A stretch of DNA of 64,000 nt from Locusta migratoria (Eukaryota > Arthropoda > Insecta > Orthoptera > Acrididae): the NCBI GenBank assembly GCA_026315105.1, contig CM048745.1:545779358-545843357 (forward strand), written 5' to 3'. This document shows positions 30,901-34,845 of the stretch, piece after piece. Both the position numbers and the translations under genes were made by a program. Numbering within the stretch: the first letter of the stretch is position 1; the number at the start of each line of letters is the position of its first letter. The notes below the pieces were generated by a model. That model was not told where the DNA came from, searched no databases, and saw only the letters and a program-made list of their open reading frames with translations.

Positions 30901-32805
30901 TCGTGAGAATAGTTCTACCGGAAAGCACGATAACCTCAGAAGTGTGGTTACTTTAGAAAGGTTGGTAATTTTCAAGCTAACCAGAACTACTAGAGATATA
31001 TATCGAAGCGGTTGGTATCGAAGCGGTAAGTATCGAATCTACTACCGCGAAAAACCACGTAAACTAGTAAACAGTGCTAAGTTATCAGTTGTTACCTTGA
31101 AATTTACCAATGTTCGATATAGTGTTTCTGAACCGGAGATTAGGGCGCTACGCGCCCTCACGTGCTAAAAGAAAACTTCTTGTTTAACCTACACCTAACC
31201 TTCTTAAGGCTACGCTACAGCTCACTTTATTTAAAGTCAAAGGTAGGTTAAACAAGAAGCTTCTTTTACTGCGTAAGGGCGCGTAGGGCCCGAATCTGCG
31301 GTTCAGAAGCACTATATCGAACATTAGATATACATCGATGACAATGCCGTACACGGATTCTACGAAATTACCGAACTTTACATATAAATATACCTGTCAT
31401 TTAGTGTTTACATCGTTTGGATGCACTGCACCGTATCGTTATTAACAATCGCGATCTATATCTCGATACGGCGTACTTCGATATATGTCGAGGGGTCGCC
31501 GCCATCGGCAGTTCCGGTTACCTTGAAATTTACCGAAAGGCTTATACCAATCTATAGGTTACACACACTGGAAAATTATCTCGTATCATCTTTGGTGTGG
31601 ATGATCAAACAAATTATTAGTTTTGTCTAAAACCTTCCGGTATTTCCAAGTTTTAGGTTCCATTTGTTATTCGGCTCGATATTATGAAGTTTCACCGTAC
31701 GTTTGATTCATTTATATTGTCGTTTTGTGACGTAGAGTCAGAATAATTCTACCGTAAAGTGCGATACCCACTCGGAAGTGAGGTTAGGTAGAAAGGTTTA
31801 CTGAAGTAATCTATACCATATGTAAAACACACGGTACCAAATCTTCCCAGATCGTTTTCGGTCAGGATAAACATACAAACTACTTGTTTAAGGCCTGCTG
31901 GTATTTCCCAATTATAGCGTCAAATGTTAGTAGGCGTTACTGAAGTTATCGATACCACATACACAGTGTTACCTGTTTCGATCTTCCCAAATCGTTTTCT
32001 GTCTCGATAAACATAGAAACCATCTGTTGAAGTCCTGGTGCTATTTCCCAATTTTAGGGTCATATGTTAGTAGGCGTTACTGAAGTTACCGATACCACAT
32101 GCACAGTGTTACCTATTTTGATCTTCCCAAATATTTTTCGGTTTGGATAAACATACGAACTATCTGTTTAAGGCCTGCTGGTATTTCCCAATTTTAGGGT
32201 CATCTATTACAAGGCGTTACTGAAGTTAACGATACCACATGCGCAGTGTTACCTGTTTCGATCTTCCCAAATCGTTTTCGGACTGGATAAACATACAAAC
32301 TATCTGTTTAAGGCTTGCTGGTCTTTCCCAATTTTAGGGTCATCTATTAGAAGGCATTACTGAAGTTACCGATACCACATGCACAGTGTTACCTGTTTCG
32401 ATCTTCCCAAATTGTTTTCGGTCCGGATAAACATAGAAACTATCTGTTTAAGGCCTGGTGGTATTTCCGAATTTTAGGGTCATCTATTAGAAGGCGTTAC
32501 TGAAGTTACCGATACCACACGCACAGTGTTACCCATTTCGCTTTCCCGCAGGCGCGGTGCTGCTGGCGGGCCTGGCGTACACTCGCCACCACGCGGCGCA
32601 CTACTACACGCGCGAGGAGCGGCGCGCGGCGGCCGCGGGCATCTCGGACACCGACGACGTCTTCGAGAACCCGGCGGCGCTGCACTCCAACGGCGACGTC
32701 AAGTGCGCGCTCGTGGCCGCTGAGAAGCCGCTCGCCTCCGTCGCCACCATCAGCAAGGAGGCCGCCGCTGCCGCCGGCGCGGGCATGCGCAACGGAACCG
32801 CCTGA
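5774..32805 (+). CDS. Leucine-rich-repeat transmembrane receptor, 3-prime part of the gene (five exons)
   Basis: Exons are 5774-6052, 8293-8588, 18111-18243, 29887-30427 and 32552-32805. Their lengths sum to 1503 nt, which is 500 codons plus TGA, and the phases (0, 2, 0, 1) match at every junction. Residues 1-237 are a run of 24-residue LRRs (pattern LxxLxLxxNxL), the repeats continue to about residue 310, and a cysteine cap starting GNPWACDAC follows. A hydrophobic helix at about residues 402-426 spans the membrane, leaving an extracellular LRR domain and a cytoplasmic tail of about 75 residues. Such proteins usually act in cell recognition or signalling, but I cannot name the ortholog. The signal peptide and first LRRs must lie upstream. 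Exons are very GC-rich against AT-rich introns full of transposons. The tail shows no Toll (TIR-domain) or kinase homology. Confidence 0.9.
6083..6266. mobile_element. MITE with imperfect inverted ends of about 60 bp
   Basis: The best-matched segments are TGTTGTCTGATGTCACGCAT (6118 on) and its mirror GCGTGACGTCAGACAACA (6210-6227). Complementarity continues more weakly to GGGCC near 6084 and near 6265. The element lies only about 30 bp beyond the donor site of exon A, inside the intron. Confidence 0.65.
6278..6330. repeat. Uninterrupted 53-bp poly(T) tract
   Basis: The tract is best read as the poly(A) tail, on the minus strand, of the retroelement remnant that follows at 6341-7685. Confidence 0.8.
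6658..6861 (-). pseudogene. C-terminal zinc-binding region of the same retrotransposon
   Basis: CRICDDGDETASHLIFEC matches the Cys/His C-terminal motif commonly found after the reverse transcriptase or RNase H domain of non-LTR elements. It lies in a frame different from the RNase H part, separated by about 100 bp in which LNRREIRLMVGLLTGHGN can still be read, so one or two frameshifts occurred. Confidence 0.75.
6960..7508 (-). pseudogene. RNase H domain of a non-LTR retrotransposon
   Basis: The minus-strand frame of 182 residues contains IYIYSDSQIGLRSV (second acidic strand), AECHSVLVEL, and VNLLWVHGHSGISGNEHADR, the hallmark end of retrotransposon RNase H with the catalytic His/Asp region. 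The domain removes the RNA template after reverse transcription. Upstream reverse transcriptase is missing and downstream (toward 6861) the frame shifts, so this is a fragment. The lineage (I, R1 or jockey group) is not certain. Confidence 0.8.
7686..8292. other. Intron end before exon B, nothing else recognised
   Basis: This AT-rich sequence contains no recognised repeat. The last bases supply the acceptor of exon B. Confidence 0.4.
8293..8588 (+). CDS. LRR receptor exon B
   Basis: The exon lies between CCCCGCAG (ending 8292) and the donor GTCAGT (8589). It is 296 nt, entering in phase 0 and leaving after two bases of a codon. It encodes LRRs such as LTLLDLGDNEF, LRTLLLDGNQL and LEHLSLARNRL. 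One repeat carries the variant RVLRCRGCAL with two cysteines in the strand, unlike its neighbours. The last repeat is interrupted by the intron and completed in exon C. The open frames seen on the other strand here are shadows of the GC-rich exon. Confidence 0.9.
9054..9361 (-). mobile_element. tRNA-derived SINE (family B), minus strand
   Basis: Read on the minus strand it has a tRNA-like head with GGTAGAGTGCAAGACTAC and the B box GCGGGTTCGATCCCTG, followed by a body containing TCACTTTACACTTCTTTC and the segments GGTCGGAGGAAGGCAACGG and CATGCCTAGTAAAGCACCG. It matches the + strand copy at 16452-16760 over its length. No clear target duplication was found for this copy. Confidence 0.82.
9396..9481. 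repeat. Compound microsatellite (TA)n(TG)n
   Basis: About 20 TA units are followed directly by about 22 TG units. Open frames across it encode only dipeptide runs and are not genes. Confidence 0.95.
9482..10029. other. No recognised feature
   Basis: AT-rich intronic sequence with short A-rich runs. No repeat or coding pattern is assigned. Confidence 0.35.
10030..10793. repeat. Fold-back element with arms of about 175 bp
   Basis: 10030-10205 and 10621-10793 are imperfect inverted copies. The inner ends share the word AAAGATGAAACG and each arm passes through CACCACAAGC-type words and a GCAAAAA run. The 400-bp loop contains a separate dispersed repeat (10246-10446). No transposase was seen, so it is non-autonomous. 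Confidence 0.75.
10246..10446 (+). repeat. Dispersed SINE-like repeat inside the fold-back loop
   Basis: The segment from GTGGTCATTAGAGGTGGAGC through GGAAGGAAATTGG-like, CCATCCCGGCATTTGC and AACCTAAATCTGGATGG words to TGCAAGTCCAGTGTC matches a repeat that I recall as common in insect and crustacean genomes. Its 3-prime part resembles a minus-sense tRNA T-arm. It is a partial copy without a clear duplication. Confidence 0.55.
10794..12708. other. Unassigned AT-rich intron sequence
   Basis: Only short open frames occur here (for example at 12218-12622 on the minus strand). They have low-complexity composition and no recognisable domain. I see no gene or repeat family. Confidence 0.4.
12709..14172. 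mobile_element. Composite inverted-repeat element with AACCGACTTCAAAAA ends
   Basis: The left end at 12709 reads TTAACCGACTTCAAAAAAGG and the right end at about 14146-14160 is its reverse complement TTTTTGAAGTCGGTT. This terminal word is widespread in insect repeats. The right half (13402-14172) is a long palindrome and a 32-bp poly(A) run at 13372-13403 separates the halves. No transposase is visible. Whether the halves are one element or two is uncertain. Confidence 0.55.
13402..14172. repeat. Long palindrome, arms of about 360 bp
   Basis: 13402-13765 and 13813-14172 are inverted copies with roughly 80-90 percent agreement by eye. Matching words include ATATGCACT, CATCAATATGTAG, CTCCTAAGTAAAATTAAATG and CCAAGGAAACA near the centre. 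The loop is only about 47 bp, so a transcript could form a very long hairpin. Confidence 0.85.
14395..14560 (+). mobile_element. tRNA-derived SINE (family C)
   Basis: A truncated head with the B box GAGGTTCGAGTCCTTC is followed by GTGTGTATGTGTTGTCCTTT, GTACTGATGACC, GCAGTTTGGTCC and the tail TTTGAACA. The body ends like family A but differs in the middle, so it is a related family. Confidence 0.75.
14628..15145. mobile_element. Palindromic MITE-like element, copy 1
   Basis: The two halves are diverged inverted copies around about 14900. GTCCTGAGGAACAAAATGAG on the + strand in the left half is mirrored on the minus strand at about 14970-15000, and the GACGAAATTTTG end matches CAAAATTCCGT on the left. 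A second copy lies at 34290-34845. Short frames such as NKMSTETLARKR appear in both arms because of the symmetry. I do not regard them as genes. Confidence 0.65.
15146..16162. other. No recognised feature
   Basis: AT-rich sequence with a short (ATT)n run near 15467-15482. Nothing else is assigned. Confidence 0.35.
16175..16297 (+). mobile_element. 5-prime-truncated SINE (family C) with 12-bp target duplication
   Basis: GGTGTGTGTGTTGTCCTTAG, CTGATGACCACGCAGTTTGG and TTTGAATA identify the body of family C. The tRNA head is missing. The perfect duplication ACCTATTTTGTG flanks it at 16163-16174 and 16298-16309, showing that the copy was inserted already truncated. Confidence 0.88.
16452..16760 (+). 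mobile_element. tRNA-derived SINE (family B), full copy with 12-bp target duplication
   Basis: It begins with a tRNA-like head (TCGGTTGCACAGTGGTAGAG, B box CGGGTTCGATCCCCGCC) and has a 230-bp body ending TTGACTGCTTTACCTTT. The perfect duplication TATTGTCAATAA is at 16440-16451 and 16761-16772. An open frame running through the head is incidental. Confidence 0.9.
17012..17330 (-). pseudogene. CR1/L2-like reverse transcriptase C-terminal fragment
   Basis: The minus frame reads LAERFEDATAPPK, then SSEYCCPLWYPHQVGLTEDI, equivalent to the EYCCPVWDPYQVVLMEGIER segment of the element at 23160-23908. This is the region after the thumb of CR1/L2/jockey-like reverse transcriptases. The fragment is short and frameshifted toward 17012. 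Confidence 0.7.
17395..17965 (+). pseudogene. Tc1-like transposase C-terminal remnant with element end
   Basis: With several stops the + strand reads WRMPFERLL (core after the first Asp), a region equivalent to QSPDLNPIEHLWD (here PQNPDVILQNTFGM), then a C-terminus LQHLIDRIPSSVEATIKNKG and GGLTPY-stop near 17880. The segment GATACATTTGATCGCATAAT near 17938-17957 resembles the terminal inverted repeat of this family. Catalytic residues have been lost. Confidence 0.65.
18111..18243 (+). CDS. LRR receptor exon C
   Basis: This short 133-nt exon follows GTGTTCCAG (ending 18110) and precedes GTGAGT (18244). Its first base completes the arginine codon split in exon B, so the LRR reads through as LR-SLDLGWNKL, which is strong support for the junction. 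It encodes one full repeat and most of a second (LRELDIAGNAL) and ends in phase 0. It stands isolated between introns of 9.5 and 11.6 kb. Confidence 0.88.
18244..18734. other. Intron start after exon C, nothing recognised
   Basis: Contains repeated AGAGGACAAA/AAGAGGAC words at 18360-18410. Nothing else is assigned. Confidence 0.35.
18735..18805 (-). repeat. Fragment of the repeat found at 47085-47396
   Basis: On the minus strand CACAGCTTTACTTTCGCCAG and a following TCTTCCAAAACTG match the middle of the 47-kb repeat. Only about 70 bp remain. Confidence 0.5.
19040..19240 (-). pseudogene. Short RTE-like reverse transcriptase fragment
   Basis: The minus strand can be read, across stops and frameshifts, as a region like EKLVES..EDQFGF followed by FVDLEKAF-like residues, the same region as at 54530-54660. 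It is heavily decayed and the assignment rests on that comparison by eye. Confidence 0.45.
19241..20725. other. No confident feature
   Basis: Short duplicated words occur at 19255-19370 (GATCACACTGGCAT and GATCACGGTGGCAT with similar flanks). 20165-20385 is C/T-rich and may be a dispersed repeat, but I cannot show a second copy here. Confidence 0.35.
20736..20928 (-). mobile_element. SINE family A, minus strand, inside an RTE-like remnant
   Basis: The reverse-sense family A copy runs from TGTTCAAATG to GGCCACCGCGGCCGG. Flanks TAACGGGTTT (20726-20735) and TAACAGGTTT (20929-20938) form a 10-bp duplication with one difference. Confidence 0.9.
20940..22340 (+). pseudogene. Non-LTR reverse transcriptase remnant (RTE-like)
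   Basis: In three frames the + strand reads the N-terminal RT motif EDWKKGIIVPILKKGNRKEW (21030-21093), the fingers region to 21250, the catalytic box VFVDDLMI (21536-21556), FKYLGSLI (21736-21759), SETWVMKEE (about 21935-21960) and the C-terminus WLRWYGRGKRMEKRI with RGKPRDRWLKGVEEC (22090-22235). The order and motifs are those of an RTE-type element. The catalytic FVDD replaces the usual FADD. A (TA)n run at 21877-21929 interrupts the frame just before the SETW block. The copy is decayed. Confidence 0.8.
21877..21929. repeat. (TA)n microsatellite within the RT remnant
   Basis: About 26 TA units replace the segment that should precede YGSETW. The frame translates as a YI repeat. Confidence 0.92.
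22360..22554 (-). mobile_element. SINE family A, minus strand
   Basis: Reverse-sense full copy with the imperfect 11-bp duplication GACCGTCAGTG (22349-22359) and GACCGCCAGTG (22555-22565). It lies immediately after the RT remnant. Confidence 0.9.
22566..23155. other. No recognised feature
   Basis: Intronic sequence without identified repeats or coding pattern. Confidence 0.35.
23160..23908 (-). pseudogene. CR1/L2-like non-LTR retrotransposon, internally deleted, minus strand
   Basis: From right to left on the minus strand: SSLIEGSVPKDAQVTPIFKK and NYMTISLTSICCRVLEIILY with QHGFRKYR (N-terminal reverse transcriptase, 23686-23908); a jump at about 23700 that removes the catalytic core; then EYCCPVWDPYQVVLMEGIER with VQRRAALFVLSQYRG (C-terminal region); and FFPRDIREWNGR near 23245. 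It ends with the family 3-prime tail at 23155-23220 (TTCGATGAACCCTCTGCCAG on the minus strand). The right side is cut by a mariner inserted at 23909. Confidence 0.8.
23909..24766 (+). mobile_element. Mariner transposon, internally deleted, with TIRs and TA duplication
   Basis: Inverted ends CGAGGGTGAGTCAAATGAAG at 23909 and the mirrored TTCATTTGACTCACCCTCA ending 24766 are flanked by TA (23907-23908 and 24767-24768). The transposase starts at about 24100 (MGEQRFVTQFLRSEGVK), gives the helix-turn-helix part, and meets a stop at TAA near 24217. After about 24385 the text jumps to the C-terminal third (PHPPYSPDLAPYDFRMFGSL, KFRSDEEV). The region with the first two catalytic aspartates is missing, so only the last (YDF) remains. 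It sits within the RT fragment at 23160-23908. Confidence 0.85.
24769..26335. other. No recognised gene; pyrimidine-rich end
   Basis: 24769-25930 is AT-rich without recognisable repeats. 26020-26330 is C/T-rich low-complexity sequence. Small frames here have no domain. Confidence 0.35.
26336..27650 (-). pseudogene. RTE-like non-LTR retrotransposon remnant, minus strand
   Basis: Reading leftward on the minus strand: fingers region near 27600-27400, a QGSAPSPYLFDLVMDVLV segment (about 27170-27240), the catalytic KFVDDVVIC (27105-27130), FKYLGCYIK (about 26920-26945), AETWAITKHQEKKMEVVEMR (about 26707-26766), RRISGVTRKDRLRN, RLRWHGHVQRR (26560-26600), and a C-terminus RRGTPKLRWKDKV (26475-26515). 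It ends with (GATGAT..)(GTG)n at 26336-26362, the short tandem tail typical of RTE-type elements. Several stops and frameshifts show it is dead. FVDD replaces FADD. Confidence 0.8.
27651..28795. other. No recognised gene; one tRNA-like block
   Basis: Apart from the tRNA-like block at 28147-28212 nothing is assigned. A GC-richer stretch at 28330-28620 has open frames on both strands but no domain similarity that I can recognise. Confidence 0.35.
28147..28212 (-). repeat. tRNA-like sequence, minus strand
   Basis: On the minus strand CATGTGGTTAGCGGCATTG resembles an A box and GTGGGTTCGAGACCGAC a B box, spaced as in tRNAs. Stem pairing is weak. It is likely a tRNA-derived SINE head or tRNA pseudogene. 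Confidence 0.45.
28796..28858 (+). repeat. SINE family B head fragment
   Basis: GCATAGTGGTAGAGTGCAAG followed by ACTATGAATACAAAGGTCGCG matches the tRNA-like head of family B. The copy breaks off at the B box. Confidence 0.6.
28859..29362. other. No recognised feature
   Basis: AT-rich sequence with a repeated GGATCTCTTA word at 29093 and 29150. Nothing else is assigned. Confidence 0.35.
29363..29580. mobile_element. Fold-back element enclosing a tRNA-like sequence
   Basis: CAAAGACATTATTGATAGAT at 29363 continues to GAATTAAA (29406) and is mirrored by TTTAATTCAATGCG to AATGTCTTTG at 29543-29580, with one short gap. The 136-bp interior contains a tRNA-Thr(CGT)-like sequence. A tRNA-like sequence between inverted repeats is unusual. 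Confidence 0.75.
29463..29538 (+). tRNA. tRNA-Thr(CGT)-like sequence, probably a tRNA-derived repeat
   Basis: GTGGAGTGG pairs with CCGCTCCAC over nine positions (one T-G). TAGTCTAACGG fits the A box, CTCGTAA fits an anticodon loop with anticodon CGT, and CCGGGGTCGATTCCCGG forms a 5-bp T arm with a 7-base loop. The anticodon stem has a mismatch, the D stem is weak and the T loop has GTCGATT instead of TTCGATT. It could be a diverged gene, but its place within inverted repeats favours a mobile tRNA-derived sequence. Confidence 0.45.
29590..29690 (+). repeat. Partial copy of the palindromic repeat at 31109-31325
   Basis: TATGAACCGGAGATTTGGG, GCGCCCTCAC and CTTCTTGTTTAACCTACC occur in the same order as in one arm of the 31-kb palindrome. 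Confidence 0.65.
29887..30427 (+). CDS. LRR receptor exon D: last LRRs, cysteine cap, start of membrane helix
   Basis: The exon starts after TTTGCAG (29886) in phase 0 and ends at the donor GTAAGC (30428) after one base of a codon. It encodes about three LRRs (LQNLSVAHLQL, LRRLNASGNRL, LQELDVSQNLL), then an LRR C-terminal cap starting GNPWACDAC with later cysteines, an Asp/Gly/Ala-rich linker, and the first half of the membrane helix (GFIAVGAAVLLLLLT). The open frame extends upstream of 29887, but that part has no LRR pattern and is intronic. The exon is extremely GC-rich. Confidence 0.9.
30445..30822 (-). repeat. Three non-LTR retrotransposon 3-prime tails in a row
   Basis: 30445-30530 carries a tail with GGTGCATGGCGGAGGGTACA, known from insect non-LTR elements. 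30533-30678 and 30676-30822 are two head-to-tail partial copies of the 3-prime end seen at 6556-6720 (CAAGTCTTGG-type start, CCCGCACCGAAACTAAGTTT, CCAACCAATGCCC). They lie just after the donor of exon D. The last copy still encodes the end GLLAVFKGIGWLY on the minus strand. Confidence 0.7.
30822..31800. repeat. Intron repeat block with a duplicated 140-bp segment
   Basis: 30822-30965 and 31659-31800 are diverged direct copies (both contain TTCCATTTGTT, CGGCTC, ACCGTACGTTTGATT and GTGAGGTTA/GTGTGGTTA-like words). Another shared word, GTTACCTTGAAATTTACC, occurs at 31090 and 31517. The palindromic element 31109-31325 lies between. The block passes directly into the tandem array at 31792. Confidence 0.65.
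31109..31325. mobile_element. Palindromic MITE-like element
   Basis: Arms 31109-31190 and 31240-31325 are inverted copies, starting AATGTTCGATATAGTG and passing through GGGCGCTACGCGCCC (itself self-complementary) and CTTCTTGTTTAACCTAC. The loop is about 50 bp. A single-arm relative lies at 29590-29690. Confidence 0.8.
31792..32535 (+). repeat. Tandem satellite, period 140 bp, five units plus a partial unit
   Basis: Unit starts are at about 31792, 31931, 32071, 32211, 32351 and 32491, each with a GGCGTTACTGAAGTTACC-type start, GCACAGTGTTACC, TCTTCCCAAATCGTTTTCGG and GGTATTTCCCAATTTTAGGG. Units agree closely. The sixth unit is cut at the acceptor of exon E, and its GTTACCCATTTCGCTTTCCC takes the place of GTTACCTGTTTCGATCTTCC, so it supplies the pyrimidine tract. 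Confidence 0.92.
32552..32805 (+). CDS. LRR receptor terminal exon E: rest of membrane helix and cytoplasmic tail
   Basis: The acceptor is CTTTCCCGCAG ending at 32551. Two bases complete the split glycine codon, and the frame runs to TGA at 32803-32805. It encodes the second half of the membrane helix (GAVLLAGLAY), then a basic stop-transfer stretch (TRHH, TREERR) and a tail with an acidic patch (SDTDDVFENP) and an alanine-rich end. The intron side of the acceptor is the last unit of a 140-bp satellite. No known signalling domain is visible in the tail. Confidence 0.88.
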
Positions 32806-33217
32806 GAGCTGCGCTCCGGCCACGTCGCAGAGACGCGCTGCTAAGCGACCCCGCGACAATGGACACTGCGGTGCACAGTGCTCTCCGCTGAGAGACGGCG
32901 TGCCAACAATGCGGGCGGAGCGTTGAGACACACGTATTGTGTGACTGTTGGCGCTCGTAGTCGCTAGTGAAAGTGCTAAGTGTACAGCGTCTCTTTTTCA
33001 TATCGTTGGTGAATGGAAAACTCTATTCCAGAGATTCTATTTAATACCAGACTGGTGATTTGTTATAATGAAAACATTATTATGAAAACTCTGATTGTAA
33101 GCGTTTACGATCCTTAACCCGATTTAATATGACAAGTTCTTACAGGCCAATCGAAACGACAAAAAATAATTTGGCTTGAGAAAAGAATTACTTCACGAGA
33201 GCAGTGTCCCAATTTGT
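32806..33217 (+). other. Probable 3-prime UTR and flank of the LRR gene
   Basis: The sequence after the stop codon is GC-rich for about 100 bp and then grades into AT-rich sequence. It is presumably 3-prime UTR. I could not identify a convincing poly(A) signal, so the transcript end is unknown. Confidence 0.45.
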
Positions 33218-34052
33218 GATGTTAAAATTTAGTGTGTGATGAGGAGTCGGACATCGTCTGTAACCATACACATTCCTCGATATCACTACTAAAATCGCAG
33301 AAGACTTTTCATCTGTTAAAATATTAGTTTCTGTGCAGCTATGTAATCTAATGCTCACACAATGGAAAGAGTACCATTGACAAGTAATGAAAAGTACGAG
33401 GACAGTGTTCTCATCTTCGACATAATTGAAAACACACGCTACTGAATTATAGCTGTTTGATTTGTCAAAACAAGCTGAAGTAAATATTTCTCATTCAGTG
33501 GCCGTGTTACTGTAAAACGATGGAAAACTCAATAATGAAGTCCGTTTACCAACTTTTCAAAACAACCGTGTAGCATTGCTTCATCGTACTAGCTTTTATT
33601 TTTCAACATTTGACTTCAATTTATGCATTTTATGCAATTTATGCAACATCATTCAATGATGTTAAAATTTAGTGTGTGATGAGTCGGACACAACAGTCTG
33701 TAGCCATACACATTCCTCGATATCACTACTAAAATCGCAGAAGACTTTTCATATGTTAAAATAGTAGTTTCTGTGAAGCTATGTAATCTAATACCCACAG
33801 AGTGGAATGAGTACCATTGACAAGTAATGAAAAGTACGAGGACAATGTTCTCAGCTTCGACATTATTGAATACATACGGCACTGAATTATAACTGTTTCA
33901 TTTGTGAAAACAAGCTAAAGTAAATATTTCTCATTCAGTGGCCGTGATACAGTAGAATGATGGAAAAATCAATAATGAAGTCCGTTTACTAACTCTTTAA
34001 AACAACTGTAGCATTGCTTCATCATACACACTTTTATTTTTCAACATTTGCC
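33218..34052. repeat. Two-copy direct duplication, period 440 bp
   Basis: 33218-33612 and 33658-34052 are near-identical direct copies of about 395 bp, both starting GATGTTAAAATTTAGTGTG and ending TTTTTCAACATTTG, separated by 45 bp. Differences are scattered substitutions and small indels. It lies in the probable 3-prime UTR or just downstream of the LRR gene, so it may duplicate regulatory or polyadenylation signals. Confidence 0.85.
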
Positions 34053-34289
34053 TCCAAGGATCCTGCTTCAATTTAAATCGAAAGACCATGACTGCAATGT
34101 CTACATGCAGGAGCAGCAATTAAGAACGTACTCTAACACCTACCAATACATTTTAATTTTTGCACGTTGAAATTACTTTGCAGACCGTGATGATGGAGTA
34201 TGAGAGACATAAAAGGGGTTTTGGGACGTTATTACTCTATCTTGCTACGAAGTGGCTATTTAAGTTAACACTCACAATTTACATATGAA
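34053..34289. other. No recognised feature
   Basis: Short AT-rich stretch between the 440-bp duplication and a MITE. Confidence 0.3.
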
Positions 34290-34845
34290 GCAGAATTCGC
34301 GCAATTGGGCTTCACAGCGCGATTCCTTACAGACCAGCAATAAAAAAAGTCTCTCAGAAATTTTCGTCCCCGCATCTTTCCAGCAAGAAATGGACGACGA
34401 AGACTATGATATGTGTGTGTGTTCCATACGTCTCTGTGTTTCGCACTTATACACATCTAAGGGATGTGGAAGGCGTGTTGAACAAAATAAGCATAGAAAC
34501 CCATGCCCGGAAAAGCCATTCAGTGACTTTACGGGGAGTCCAATATAAAGGCTCCGAAGCTTGACATCCCCTCCATCAACTTCGACGCTCTGTAGCGTCG
34601 TTAGATGATGTTTCCAGGAAAGGGTTTCTATGCTCGTTTTGTTCCTCAAGAAGCCTTTTAAATCCTCTAGAAGTTTGTTGATGTAATTGTGTAATTCTGT
34701 AACACACTGACGTATGGGACACATACCCATCTCATTTTCAACGACCATTTCCTGTCTAAAATATGCGGAAGACGAAATTTTGTGGCAGTAATTTATGTAA
34801 GGAATCGCGCAACCAAGCCCGAGTGCTAGAATTTCTCTTCTTCCA
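34290..34845. mobile_element. Palindromic MITE-like element, copy 2
   Basis: The outer ends GGGCTTCACAGCGCGATTCC (about 34306-34325) and the mirrored GGAATCGCGCAACCAAGCCC (34800-34820) are followed inward by matching CGTCCCCGCATCTTTCC / GCGGAAGACGAAATTTTG and AGCATAGAAACCC / GGGTTTCTATGCTCG, so the whole is a palindrome centred near 34560. It is related to 14628-15145. A 194-residue minus-strand open frame (34404-34988) crosses it, with HNYINKLLEDLKGFLRNKTS partly conserved in copy 1. It has no recognised domain. Confidence 0.7.
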
